DNA from: UBA2185 sp964564625
Lineage (GTDB): Bacteria; Desulfobacterota; Syntrophia; Syntrophales; UBA2185
DNA length: 64,000 nt
Assembly (NCBI GenBank): GCA_964564625.1
Contig: CAZMBE010000005.1
Span: 1-64,000, forward strand
Direction of reading: 5' to 3'
The position numbers and the translations under genes were made by a program. This document shows, in pieces, positions 1 through 7,613 of the stretch (positions are counted from its first letter, which is position 1; every line of letters starts with the position of its first letter). Below the pieces are notes generated by a model. It did no database searches, was not told the origin of the DNA, and was given only the letters and a program-made list of their open reading frames with translations.

Positions 1-26
1 GGGTTCGATTCCCGCCGCCTCCACCA
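1..26 (+). tRNA. 3' end of a tRNA, truncated by the window edge
   Basis: The first bases are a T-arm with loop TTCGATT closed by GGG/CCC, then the 3' acceptor strand CGCCTCC, discriminator A and an encoded CCA. The 5' acceptor strand would have to be GGAGGCG, which lies outside the window. Without the anticodon the identity cannot be read; A73 argues against Ser. Confidence 0.85.
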
Positions 27-477
27 ATATCTTCCATTATAACAGTATCTTATTTTATTTCTGCCGCTGAACTGTAGTGACGCACAGCTCTCGCAGATGA
101 ATGTCTTGTCCCTCCATAAAGATCGACGCCTTCTATATTAAGGTTGGCACGTGCCCTTTGCCTCCATTTAAAGAGATATTTTTCTCCGAAAGGCTGATTT
201 CTCAAAATCCTGGAATTCCTTTATTGTGGATAAAGAACGGCATATTCGGAAAGGATAGAGTGATCAACCTTGCAGTTTCAATATCTTCATGCAAGAGAAG
301 TTCTGATGTAAAACGTTTCTGTAAACAACGGGAAGTGCCAATATTAGCCTTTCCGGTTGCTATAATGGTTTGTAAAGGCAAGGACAAGGTGTTGAAGGAC
401 TGGGGTTATTTCCCCCATTGTTAAATAATATAAGGAATTCCGAGGACATCATTTATATTTTTTTGTGACTTAAGTGA
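27..477. other. Intergenic, no supported gene
   Basis: Short open frames occur on both strands (about 100-420 plus and 200-390 minus), but neither has a ribosome-binding site or a recognisable motif. I see no promoter or strong hairpin. It may hold the eroded upstream part of the pseudogene that follows. Confidence 0.4.
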
Positions 478-630
478 GTTCACTGTAGAATTTCTGATGC
501 AAGAAGGAACGTAGAGATTAATCGAACCAAAGAGGAGCTGAAAAACTTCGGAATGACTATGAGCGCTGGTCAATAGAGGAAGTCAGAAATGGTTCCCTCT
601 TTTTTATTTTAGTTTTTCCGAAAGATGTCG
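478..630 (+). pseudogene. Decayed partial paralogue of the secreted coiled-coil protein at 664
   Basis: Reading from 478, one frame gives RRNVEINRTKEELKNF, which lines up with KKNTEINQAREELQRL in the intact neighbour. After a one-base shift near 540 the next frame gives RNDYERWSIEEVRNGSLF, which lines up with DRYRDYQRDSRTQRGSNFW in the same order and spacing. The match therefore continues across a frameshift. No start codon or N-terminal half is visible. I infer a tandem duplication followed by decay; the similarity was judged by eye. Confidence 0.5.
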
Positions 631-663
631 ATATTACTTGAAAAAGGATTGGACTGAAATGAT

Positions 664-1149
664 ATGAGACACTCAATACTATCCGTCATTATTATTTTAT
701 GTATTTCCGGTGTATCCCATGGGGCGGAGATTTGTGTCTGGATTGACGGAAATAGACAAAAACTGGTCAGCCATACGCCTCCGCCAGAAGGCATGGAGAT
801 AGTTGAATGCGAAGGGTATCAGCCCTCATTGCCGGAGGAGGGCAGGGTGTTCGACCGGGAGCAAAAGCTGCTGGTATCGAGATCTGAATTGGAAGGGTCA
901 CTGAACAGGACGTATTATGACCAGGGTGAGGCGGAATGGCCAGTCAGAGAGTTAAAAAAGAACACGGAGATCAACCAGGCCAGAGAAGAACTGCAAAGAC
1001 TTCAGGATCGCCGTGATCGCTATCGGGATTACCAGAGAGACTCACGTACCCAAAGAGGAAGTAATTTTTGGGTCAGTCGAATAAAATATCATGACAGGGA
1101 AATTGAGAAAACGCGCGAACGGCTTCGAAACCTGGAGGTGAATAAATAA
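664..1149 (+). CDS. Small secreted protein with a charged C-terminal coiled coil
   Basis: Family not recognised. The protein has 161 residues. Residues 1-20 form a classic signal peptide (Met-Arg-His, then a hydrophobic stretch ending SHGA before Glu21), so the mature protein is probably periplasmic. Residues 21-60 carry two cysteines and several prolines, somewhat like the small N-terminal domain of DUF4124-type proteins. Residues 95-160 are rich in Glu, Arg, Lys and Gln in a heptad-like pattern, predicting a coiled coil. An AAAGGATTGG stretch just upstream may serve as the ribosome-binding site. The gene stands alone, with a decayed copy of its C-terminal half just upstream and a hairpin after the stop. 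Confidence 0.7.
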   Translation: MRHSILSVIIILCISGVSHGAEICVWIDGNRQKLVSHTPPPEGMEIVECEGYQPSLPEEGRVFDREQKLLVSRSELEGSLNRTYYDQGEAEWPVRELKKNTEINQAREELQRLQDRRDRYRDYQRDSRTQRGSNFWVSRIKYHDREIEKTRERLRNLEVNK

Positions 1150-1157
1150 CGAAAGCT

Positions 1158-1187
1158 GTGGGACGGCACGATTGTCGCCGTCCCCAC
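1158..1187 (+). terminator. GC-rich hairpin after the secreted protein gene
   Basis: GGGACGGC (1160-1167) pairs perfectly with GCCGTCCC (1177-1184), and flanking GT/AC extends the stem with one bulge. It lies nine bases after the stop codon. There is no T-tract, so it may act with Rho or only protect the mRNA 3' end. Confidence 0.45.
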
Positions 1188-1708
1188 CAGTGAAAGGTTG
1201 AGTGTCTATTCATTTATAACGGTCCAATGTAGTTCTTGGTCATGCCAACGCTATATCTTTTTGTCAGGCCGATTAAGGTATTTTAGCAACAGTCTTTTTG
1301 AGATAATTTGTAAACGTAATCTATTTGAAAACGATAAAAAGGATTCTCAGAATAGCCCTATGGCATAACTGATTCCCGAGGGGAGGAGCCTTCTTCAGTC
1401 CATACTCAAAGCCATCTTCTTTCCGAAGGTCATCTGCTTATTCGTTTTGTCTCTGACACAAAAGGTTATCTTTTATGATGTTATTCTTCCCTTCAACTCA
1501 GGCAATGTAGAGGATACATTAGTGATGAAAAGCAAGATATTTATATCTGCGGACAATTTTTTTAATGTCGCGTTAAATGCTTTTTCAATTTTTCCCATTC
1601 ATTCTCATCTCGCCTTCGACAAGAGTAATGAAGCATTAAAGTGTCCACAGAAAACATTTCTTACAAACGCGATAAGAATTTCTTAGAAAGTGATGCGGCA
1701 GCTATCCT
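1188..1708. other. Intergenic, nothing recognised
   Basis: A 79-codon open frame at about 1447-1686 lacks a convincing start, ribosome-binding site or family motif, and I treat it as chance. The stretch is AT-rich and is the far side of the minus-strand RNA gene's terminator. Confidence 0.4.
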
Positions 1709-1757
1709 AAAAAAGAAATAACCCCTCGGAAGACTTTCATTATCTTCACGAGGGGTT
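1709..1757 (-). terminator. Strong intrinsic terminator, minus strand
   Basis: AACCCCTCG (1720-1728) pairs with CGAGGGGTT (1749-1757). Inside it GAAGA (1729-1733) pairs with TCTTC (1743-1747), extending the stem. On the minus strand the hairpin is followed by a U-rich run, the complement of the A-rich 1709-1719. It ends the short transcript whose promoter lies at 1923-1951. Confidence 0.75.
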
Positions 1758-1916
1758 AAATATCTGCCGCTGATGCCGTCTCGTCTTTAACTGGGGTCAC
1801 GCTGCCTAAATACTTGGTCTTTAAACGGGTGGCAATCACCACAAAGACCCTGTGTTTTTTTCTAAAAATAGCCTCCAGTAACATGACTCATTACGGGCAT
1901 CGCAGCAATACTTCTT
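1758..1916 (-). ncRNA. Structured small RNA gene, candidate 6S RNA
   Basis: A consensus promoter (1951-1923) and a terminator (1757-1709) bracket about 160 nt with no open frame. The predicted ends pair: on the minus strand CTGC, GATGCC and CGT near the 5' end match ACG, GGCATC and GCAG near the 3' end, giving a closing stem with small internal loops. A middle pairing ACTGG/CCAGT and a terminal hairpin (GGTCTTT with AAAGACC, plus inner GTGG/CCAC) make a rod with a large internal bulge. That shape, the length and the GGCATC 3' side resemble 6S RNA (ssrS), which binds sigma-70 RNA polymerase. The RNA gene is well supported; the 6S identity is inference, and another structured sRNA is possible. 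Confidence 0.65.
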
Positions 1917-1922
1917 TACTAT

Positions 1923-1951
1923 AGTATATTCATGGTAAACACTATTGTCAA
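1923..1951 (-). promoter_or_regulatory. Consensus sigma-70 promoter for the small RNA
   Basis: On the minus strand TTGACA (1951-1946) is followed after exactly 17 bases by TATACT (1928-1923). Transcription should start near 1916. It is among the best promoter matches in the window and has no coding sequence downstream. Confidence 0.8.
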
Positions 1952-2302
1952 GGAGATAAACAGGGGCCGACGGGATTCCGCGAATAGCATGCCTGCCAGC
2001 CTGTTGCAAGGCAGGAAGTAACTGGCTCCATAGATGACGTGCTCATCTCTTCGCGCTTGATTTCCTGTGCTTCAGCCTCCATTAAAGTTTGCTTCACGAA
2101 TCCTTTTTCTTGTGACCAGTCAAGATTGCGTGATACTATGCATTAAAAATATCGGGACTCATGAACGGTGACCGTTGAAGTCATACTAGTAGTCGTTCTT
2201 CCGGTTGAAGGGCAGGATCCGGATTCATTGTATTACAGATTTCTCCGTCGCTCCGCTCCGAAATGATGTCCTTTTTTACAGGTAGGTACTTCTTTACCTG
2301 TC
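1952..2302. other. Intergenic, with two small hairpins
   Basis: CCTGCC...GGCAGG around 1990-2015 and ACAGGTA (2279-2285)/TACCTGT (2294-2300) just before the next gene can form hairpins. At about 2238-2273 the sequence TCTCCGTCGCTCCGCTCC resembles a stretch at 5653-5680. No gene is supported. Confidence 0.4.
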
Positions 2303-2314
2303 ATGGCATTAACG

Positions 2315-3112
2315 ATGAAAATTGTTGCTAGCAGCGATATCCATTTTGACCTGATTCGAAGTCAGGCAGAACACGCGGCATTTCATCACTTTATAAAAAG
2401 AATGGAAAGTGAAGAGCCGGATGTGCTTGTCCTTGCGGGTGATACGGTGGGTCTTGGGTCATTAAAACTGGAAGAGTGCTTGAATTTTTTCAGGACAGTT
2501 GCGCCTGTGAGGCTCATGGTTTTAGGAAACCATGACTACTGGAGCACTGAAGGGGATACTTTCAGGCATCTGGAAATCATGAGAGATAGGATAAGAAATT
2601 GTGGATTTAGGGTTTTGGATGAAAAACCGGAAATAATCGGGGGTATCGGCTTTGCCGGCAATTGCGCCTGGTACGATTATTCCTTTGCTGCAACCGAACT
2701 TCCCCCACGTTCATCATATGAAAAAAAAATTTTCAGGGGGCACATTATCTGGAATGATCTCCATTTCGTCAGGCTTGGGAAAAAAGACAGTGACTATAAT
2801 AATGAACTCATAGATAAGCTGGAGGATGATATCCGAACGCTTGAAGCCGAGGTGGATAAGATTGTGGTTGTTTCTCATCACATTGGTTTTATAGATATGC
2901 TGACCACAAGGGAAGAGTTTCCCGGATGGAATTTCTGCAATGCATATATGGGGAGCCCCTCGCTGGGATATATGCTGCTGCGGCATCCTAAGGTCATATA
3001 CCACATCTGTGGCCACACTCATGAATACAACCTGGTCAGAAAGGAAAATCTGCTTTCCATTAATCCTGGTTCCACGTATGATGAGAAAAAATATATTACT
3101 CTGGTAATCTAA
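2315..3112 (+). CDS. Calcineurin-like metallophosphoesterase
   Basis: A two-metal phosphoesterase of unknown substrate. All the family blocks are present in order (numbering from the ATG at 2303): SDIHFD (Asp12, His14), AGDTVG (residues 45-50), GNHDYW (75-80), VVSHHIG with metal-binding histidines, and GHTHEY near the C-terminus. There is no signal peptide, so it is probably cytosolic. The ATG at 2315 (MKIVASSDIH) is preferred over the one at 2303 because the family begins directly with this strand and the 2303 start sits against a hairpin at 2279-2300. It has no clear operon partner, although a peptidoglycan amidase follows after a repeat element. Confidence 0.85.
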   Translation: MKIVASSDIHFDLIRSQAEHAAFHHFIKRMESEEPDVLVLAGDTVGLGSLKLEECLNFFRTVAPVRLMVLGNHDYWSTEGDTFRHLEIMRDRIRNCGFRVLDEKPEIIGGIGFAGNCAWYDYSFAATELPPRSSYEKKIFRGHIIWNDLHFVRLGKKDSDYNNELIDKLEDDIRTLEAEVDKIVVVSHHIGFIDMLTTREEFPGWNFCNAYMGSPSLGYMLLRHPKVIYHICGHTHEYNLVRKENLLSINPGSTYDEKKYITLVI

Positions 3113-3141
3113 GAGGGACGTATATCAAGTTGAGTTAAAAG

Positions 3142-3213
3142 GTGTCATTCCGGGTGAAAAGAAAAGTGTCGAGGCGGCGATGAAGGCAGGCTTAGTCAAG
3201 CCTGGAATGACAC
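3142..3213. repeat. Short intergenic element with 10-bp terminal inverted repeats
   Basis: GTGTCATTCC (3142-3151) and GGAATGACAC (3204-3213) are perfect inverted repeats enclosing 52 bases. Next to the right arm, GGCTT-AGTC-AAGCC (3189-3202) forms a second hairpin. It lies between two genes and could be a REP/MITE-like element or a bidirectional terminator. Confidence 0.6.
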
Positions 3214-3269
3214 ACAACGGAGAACCTGTAGCGCTGTATTTTTCACTTTGACACAGCGGAGAATAACGT

Positions 3270-4052
3270 GTGATTAGTCGGATTGAAGATCATAAAATAT
3301 ATCACGATCTCATTGAGCTTGTGCGTGGGAAGTGGATAATTGAAGGATCGGCCTCTTCGTCGATGCTGATTATCGCAAAGTATTTCCTTGAGTTCCCCTA
3401 TGCGCATAACACTCTCGAAACAGAGGGGAGAGAAACCCTTGTCATCAACCTGAGGGAATTCGATTGTTTTACCCTTGTAGAAAATGTTGTGGTTCTGGCG
3501 AGGCTGATAAGCGAGAAGAAATACTCATTCGAAGACTTCACCGCGATGCTGAAAAGATGCCGTTATCGCAATGGGATAGTAAACGGATATGCTTCGCGCC
3601 TTCACTACTTCTCAGACTGGCTTTCTGACAATGAAAAAAAGAGGATTATAAAAGATGTCACCAGGGAAACAGGTGGAAAGCGTTTCGTTAAAAAGATAAA
3701 TTATATGACAGCGCATCCGGATAACTATTTAATGATGAACAATAATAGAATCTGTCGGGAGATGCTAGTCGTTGAAAGAAACCTCTCTGAAAGACCTTTC
3801 TATTATATTCCCAAAGCAGAATTACGACCGTATGAAAATGCGATTGAGGATGGTGATATCATTGCCATGACAACCAGTGTCGCGGGATTGGATATAGTGC
3901 ATGTCGGTATAGCTGTCTCTCTTGAACGGGGTATTCATCTTCTGCACGCTTCAGAAGTTGATAAAAAGGTTGTTATTTCAGATGTCACCCTGTATCAGCA
4001 TCTTTCCAATCGACAAGCTGTAACCGGGATTATGGTTGGGAGAGTCACATAG
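3270..4052 (+). CDS. DUF1460 (NlpC/P60-like) N-acetylmuramoyl-L-alanine amidase
   Basis: Family DUF1460 (PF07313), cysteine hydrolases that split the MurNAc-L-Ala bond of peptidoglycan. The probable nucleophile is Cys66 in REFDCFTLVE, with the partner His211 in IVHVGIAVS; the long insert between them (RCRYRNGIVNGYASR..DW) is typical. It starts with GTG behind GCGGAG, and an in-frame TAA two codons upstream excludes any N-terminal extension. No signal peptide is therefore possible and the enzyme appears cytosolic, which suits muropeptide recycling better than wall remodelling. Its 3' end overlaps the convergent M15 peptidase gene by 8 bases, and wall-salvage enzymes lie further downstream. Confidence 0.85.
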   Translation: MISRIEDHKIYHDLIELVRGKWIIEGSASSSMLIIAKYFLEFPYAHNTLETEGRETLVINLREFDCFTLVENVVVLARLISEKKYSFEDFTAMLKRCRYRNGIVNGYASRLHYFSDWLSDNEKKRIIKDVTRETGGKRFVKKINYMTAHPDNYLMMNNNRICREMLVVERNLSERPFYYIPKAELRPYENAIEDGDIIAMTTSVAGLDIVHVGIAVSLERGIHLLHASEVDKKVVISDVTLYQHLSNRQAVTGIMVGRVT

Positions 4053-4596
4053 GTTTATCGAAATGATGGTAATCCAATGGCGCTCTGAAATGTCCTCCCC
4101 ATCGCCAGCCCCTTTGCAGGAACTCCTTCACGATCGGATGATTTCCAAAGAATGTTCCCGGCTTTTCAGGATTATAGCTTGCACCGGCAGGATCAAGGTG
4201 CCCGTTATCATAAAAGACGGGATTCAGGCGCGGATTGATGTCGACGGCCCTCCCGTACGCGTGGTGTGACAGCCTTTCCGTACCCGAGATGAAGCGGTAA
4301 TTGAAAGCTGAGGAATTGTTGTCCGCCATTGACATGTCATCTGACCATGTGTATTTCACGATCGGGATGACCCTCTCAATGGGGAATTTCATTTCCTCGA
4401 TAAGCTCAAATATCTCTATGATATCTTTTTCTATACCCCTGTGAACAATAAGCTGTCCCTGATGCAATTGACCATCAAAGGCCCAATGCTTCACATTAAT
4501 CAGGCTTAGAGAATCAATGATCTTCCGGGGCGCGTCGGTTCCGGCAACGGCATCCTCAAAGGGTATGGCACTGTCAATAACAAGGGTTGTGTTCAT
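4045..4596 (-). CDS. M15-family D,D-carboxypeptidase/L,D-endopeptidase-like protein
   Basis: Zinc peptidase of the M15 (VanY/DacC-like) group that trims peptidoglycan stem peptides. The signature SMADNNSSAFNYR precedes LSHHAYGRAVDINP, which supplies the His and Asp zinc ligands; GWRWGGHF and DYHHF supply the third ligand and the catalytic end. The ATG at 4596 gives 183 residues; a TTG at 4632 would add 12 residues and overlap the upstream gene. Neither start gives a signal peptide, so the protein is predicted cytosolic. It is the last gene of a minus-strand operon with the DUF4922 protein, and it converges on the DUF1460 amidase gene. Confidence 0.85.
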   Translation of the reverse strand: MNTTLVIDSAIPFEDAVAGTDAPRKIIDSLSLINVKHWAFDGQLHQGQLIVHRGIEKDIIEIFELIEEMKFPIERVIPIVKYTWSDDMSMADNNSSAFNYRFISGTERLSHHAYGRAVDINPRLNPVFYDNGHLDPAGASYNPEKPGTFFGNHPIVKEFLQRGWRWGGHFRAPLDYHHFDKPM

Positions 4597-4600
4597 ATGA

Positions 4601-5599
4601 TCAAAGGGTCCCGGCAGATAATATTTTTTCAATGATTTCGGCGTCTACAGATACTTCCCTGTAAATTTCCTGGATCAGGTCATGATCAACGATGCGAAAA
4701 TCTTTTTCTGCCGGTGTTACCACGACGCCCCCCATTTCCACGAGACCCGGTGAAATCAAAATCCGTTCTTTCTCCGGCAGATAAAAGACCCCGGGACGAT
4801 GCTTTTGCCGGGGGAATATTGCGACTTGCCACATCGTTCTGTCATACGAAGCGAGTAGATTCATCTTCGGTTCGCCGGGCGTTGAGAGAATATCTTTCAT
4901 CTTAGAAATAATGTGCATCAGCCTGTGGGCGACGGGGTCACTGTTTGCTCCTTCTAAAAGGATGATCCCCCTCCCCGCAGCCTGTACGTTAAAAAGGAAG
5001 ACGCCGTCTTTCCGTGTTATGAATAGCCGCTTTGCCCTGTCGTTGATGTCTTTTTCAACGGGGAGTATCCCCCTGGGAGTTGCCTGAAAATGCAGGTGGT
5101 CAGGCGCCGAGGCTCCGCTTTCCGGTCCGTTATAAAATACGTAAAAGTCGGGATGAAAGTCTTTTGCCATCTTCAGGAATGTCTCAACTGCGTGGTCAAA
5201 TGACTGGGGAATATGGGTGATATGGGGGATCGTAAAGTGGTGCGAGGTAATCGGAAAGGGGTTGCAGAGCACCATGAAATTCTGCCGGTACAAAATGCCT
5301 TGCTGGTTTTCGGGAAGGTTGTCGAGACACAAAAAGCAAGGTCTTGTGGTGATCGATTTTTGGTCAATCGGCGCGATGGTACTTTTCATCCGTGCAGCAT
5401 TATGATGGAGTCTTACGGAGAACCCGTCGCACCGGAGTTCTTTCATCTGCACGCGATCTAGGGATTCATATCCTTTTGCGAGCATTTCCCACGATGCTTT
5501 TTGTGCTTCCAGGAGAGTGCGGCAAAGATCGGGAAGGGTCGCCTGATCACTGTTTCCGTTAAATGATGCGAAAATTTTACGTTTATCCGGTATGTTCAT
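4601..5599 (-). CDS. DUF4922 HIT-superfamily phosphorylase/nucleotidyltransferase-like protein
   Basis: A 332-residue protein that I place in DUF4922. Its core looks like the GalT/Ap4A-phosphorylase branch of the HIT superfamily: SAPDHLHFQATP carries an H-x-H-x-Q motif (His168, His170, Gln172), where the second His would form a nucleotidyl intermediate. RPCFLC (residues 86-91) offers a CxxC, and SHHFTIPHITHIPQ supplies further conserved histidines. No member is characterised to my knowledge. The family is expected to move nucleotide monophosphates or phosphorolyse nucleotide sugars. The adjacent M15 peptidase and glycosyltransferase, and the nearby AmgK/MurU genes, suggest a wall-sugar nucleotide as substrate. 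This is inference. Confidence 0.75.
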   Translation of the reverse strand: MNIPDKRKIFASFNGNSDQATLPDLCRTLLEAQKASWEMLAKGYESLDRVQMKELRCDGFSVRLHHNAARMKSTIAPIDQKSITTRPCFLCLDNLPENQQGILYRQNFMVLCNPFPITSHHFTIPHITHIPQSFDHAVETFLKMAKDFHPDFYVFYNGPESGASAPDHLHFQATPRGILPVEKDINDRAKRLFITRKDGVFLFNVQAAGRGIILLEGANSDPVAHRLMHIISKMKDILSTPGEPKMNLLASYDRTMWQVAIFPRQKHRPGVFYLPEKERILISPGLVEMGGVVVTPAEKDFRIVDHDLIQEIYREVSVDAEIIEKILSAGTL

Positions 5600-5655
5600 T
5601 CTTGAAAATTAGTGGGAAATTATAGTACCTGCGTGCAAATGTTATGAAAGGTTTC

Positions 5656-7194
5656 TCAGTCACTCCGCTCCTTCGAAAGGACAGCCTTTCTTCGCAGGGA
5701 GGTGCCGCTGTTTTTAATTTTGTTCATCTTCTGCCGGGCCATGATTTCTATGGTACGAATCCTGTCTTTAAATGTATCGTTGCGGTTGCTTTTCTCAACG
5801 GACAGGTCCGCGTCAGTGTTTCCCTCCCACCGGCGACAGAGATAAAGGCTTTCGTAGATTCTGCCGATTCGGTATTCCCGCGATATACGTAGGGCAACGG
5901 CATAATCTTCCCCGTAGCCGACATTCGTGAAGCGGATTTTACGAAGCAGTCCGGTGTGAAAGGCGCGCGGAGCCCCAAGACCGTTTATGCGGAGCGCGTT
6001 GTTGCGCCCATTTTCGTCCGTCCATTCCCTGTGATCGATCAGGCCCGGGGGGATTTCCTCCAGTGATTCATTCACGATGGTGTAAGATCCAATGACCATG
6101 GCGTACTCACCGGTACGAAACATATCGATGATCTTTTGCAGTGTTTCCGGAGTGCTGTACAAATCGTCAGAATCAAGTTGCACCGCATAGCGGCCGCACA
6201 TTTCTGAGAAGATCGCCTCGTTCCAGCATCCTCCGATACTGAGATCAAATCGGGACGGAGTGATGTGCTTCACGGCGTCATTATGATGAGCCATGTCTGA
6301 CAGGAGAGCCGTTGTGCCGTCCGTGGAATGGTTATCTACGACAATGACATTGAAGGTAAAGTCAGTTTTTTGAGACAGGGCACTGTGTACAGCATCAGCA
6401 ATAGTTCGGGCACGGTTACGCACGGGAATTACCACGCTTGCCTCGACGGGGTATTTGTGTTTCGAGACAGGCATTTTCGTGAAGCATGTTTCGAGGTAAG
6501 CGCCAATGTTTTTAAGATATTCCGTAGCGACATCTTCCATTTCCTTTTGCGATGCTTTATTGGAGGGATCAACATAATCAAAATGGCGTTCCCGTAACCC
6601 GCCACCCTTGTCCATTTTGCTTTTTGAATGCATTATGGTTGAGAGACATTCCTGAATATGAAAAAGGTCATGGTCAATGGCAACTTTCAAGCGCAGGTCA
6701 TATAATCCAGCGTATTTGACATCACGTATATCGCCATATTTTTTTATGGCCTGTTTCACTGCAGGGATCGAAAAAAGCATCATGTTCCCGAAATCAAATC
6801 CGTCACGGATACTGCCGAATTGATAATCATTCAAGGGATGTTCAATAAGTAAACCGTCGCGTACTTCAAAATAGTCGGAATACACCATGCCTGCATCGGT
6901 CGCTTCCGCCACATCGATAAAACGCTCCAGGGTGCCGGGGGGGATGAGAATATCCTTTGGCTTTGTGAGTATGAGAAGAAAATCTGTGGTAGTCTTGTCA
7001 ATGAGTTTGTGTAACGCCTTACCCGAGGTCAGTAATGAAGATGCCATCCCTTCACATTTTGGCCATGGCGCATGAAATGTATCGTCATACAGGACGATCG
7101 CTTTTTCTATTGATGGCGATTGGATCAGAGGTTGTAGTATCTTTTTCGTAGATGATTGTGAATGGAATTGAAGAGCGGCTGTCAATTTGTTCAT
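5656..7194 (-). CDS. Family 2 glycosyltransferase with a degenerate N-terminal GT-A-like half
   Basis: The C-terminal half (about residues 250-460) is a GT2 domain. It starts ASVVIPVRNRARTIADAV, continues NVIVVDNHSTDGTT and has the metal-binding VQLDSDDLY, followed by GYGEDYAVALR. The N-terminal half has GT-A-like pieces (AIVLYDDTF, ILTKPKDILIPPGTLERF, DAGMVYSDYFE) but no clear DxD, so it is probably inactive or acceptor-binding. There are no membrane segments. Donor and acceptor are unknown. It precedes DUF4922 in the same direction, 56 bases apart. The last codons (about 5656-5680) resemble a stretch at 2238-2273, so the natural C-terminus may have been altered by a repeat. Confidence 0.8.
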   Translation of the reverse strand: MNKLTAALQFHSQSSTKKILQPLIQSPSIEKAIVLYDDTFHAPWPKCEGMASSLLTSGKALHKLIDKTTTDFLLILTKPKDILIPPGTLERFIDVAEATDAGMVYSDYFEVRDGLLIEHPLNDYQFGSIRDGFDFGNMMLFSIPAVKQAIKKYGDIRDVKYAGLYDLRLKVAIDHDLFHIQECLSTIMHSKSKMDKGGGLRERHFDYVDPSNKASQKEMEDVATEYLKNIGAYLETCFTKMPVSKHKYPVEASVVIPVRNRARTIADAVHSALSQKTDFTFNVIVVDNHSTDGTTALLSDMAHHNDAVKHITPSRFDLSIGGCWNEAIFSEMCGRYAVQLDSDDLYSTPETLQKIIDMFRTGEYAMVIGSYTIVNESLEEIPPGLIDHREWTDENGRNNALRINGLGAPRAFHTGLLRKIRFTNVGYGEDYAVALRISREYRIGRIYESLYLCRRWEGNTDADLSVEKSNRNDTFKDRIRTIEIMARQKMNKIKNSGTSLRRKAVLSKERSD

Positions 7195-7204
7195 GAGTTT
7201 TTCC

Positions 7205-7522
7205 CTAAAAGCGAATCCTGATTATCTCTGCATAAGAAATGGAATTTTTATTATTATCCCCGATAAGCAGTAGTAAAGGAGGTTTGACCTGCCAGCCCGC
7301 CGGACTGTAATTCAGCAGGGCGGGGGAGTTGAATTGTGTATTTTGCCAGTCAGCCGTAAAGCCGCTAGCGTACGCAAAGAATAAATAAAAACCGCATGCA
7401 ACACCCCCGGCAGCAAACGTTACCGTTACTTTAACGTCTGCCGCAGCTTGTGTCAAAAGCATTGATGCATGTAGGGCTATGCATACCATCATGACCAATA
7501 CTATCTTCTTCAATTGTTTCAT
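7205..7522 (-). CDS. Small exported protein of unknown function
   Basis: Not a family I recognise. From the ATG at 7522 it has 105 residues: MKQLKK, a hydrophobic stretch and a likely cleavage site at TQAAA-DV, so it is probably periplasmic. The remainder is short and aromatic-rich (FYLFFAYASGFTADW, then a C-terminal strand). An ATG at 7558 would add 12 residues in front of the Lys-rich signal start and is less likely. It ends 10 bases before the glycosyltransferase start, so the two are probably co-transcribed. Confidence 0.6.
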   Translation of the reverse strand: MKQLKKIVLVMMVCIALHASMLLTQAAADVKVTVTFAAGGVACGFYLFFAYASGFTADWQNTQFNSPALLNYSPAGWQVKPPLLLLIGDNNKNSISYAEIIRIRF

Positions 7523-7585
7523 AACGGCAACTTCTAACACAGAAATTAAAGGATACAAAGATAAAGTTTATTCTTAGAAACTTTC

Positions 7586-7613
7586 TTGACATGCTGTTTC
7601 ATTATGTTATTCT
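7586..7613 (+). promoter_or_regulatory. Sigma-70 promoter before the dodecin leader
   Basis: TTGACA (7586-7591), 16-base spacer, TATTCT (7608-7613). It points to the dodecin gene about 350 bases downstream, so the mRNA would begin near 7620 with a very long leader. Confidence 0.6.

Noticed and set aside
101..424. 107-codon open frame on the plus strand and a 61-codon frame opposite
   Set aside because: No ribosome-binding site, no family motif and amino-acid composition typical of non-coding DNA.
1447..1686. 79-codon open frame
   Set aside because: Non-ATG start without ribosome-binding site; no motif; it lies next to the sRNA terminator.
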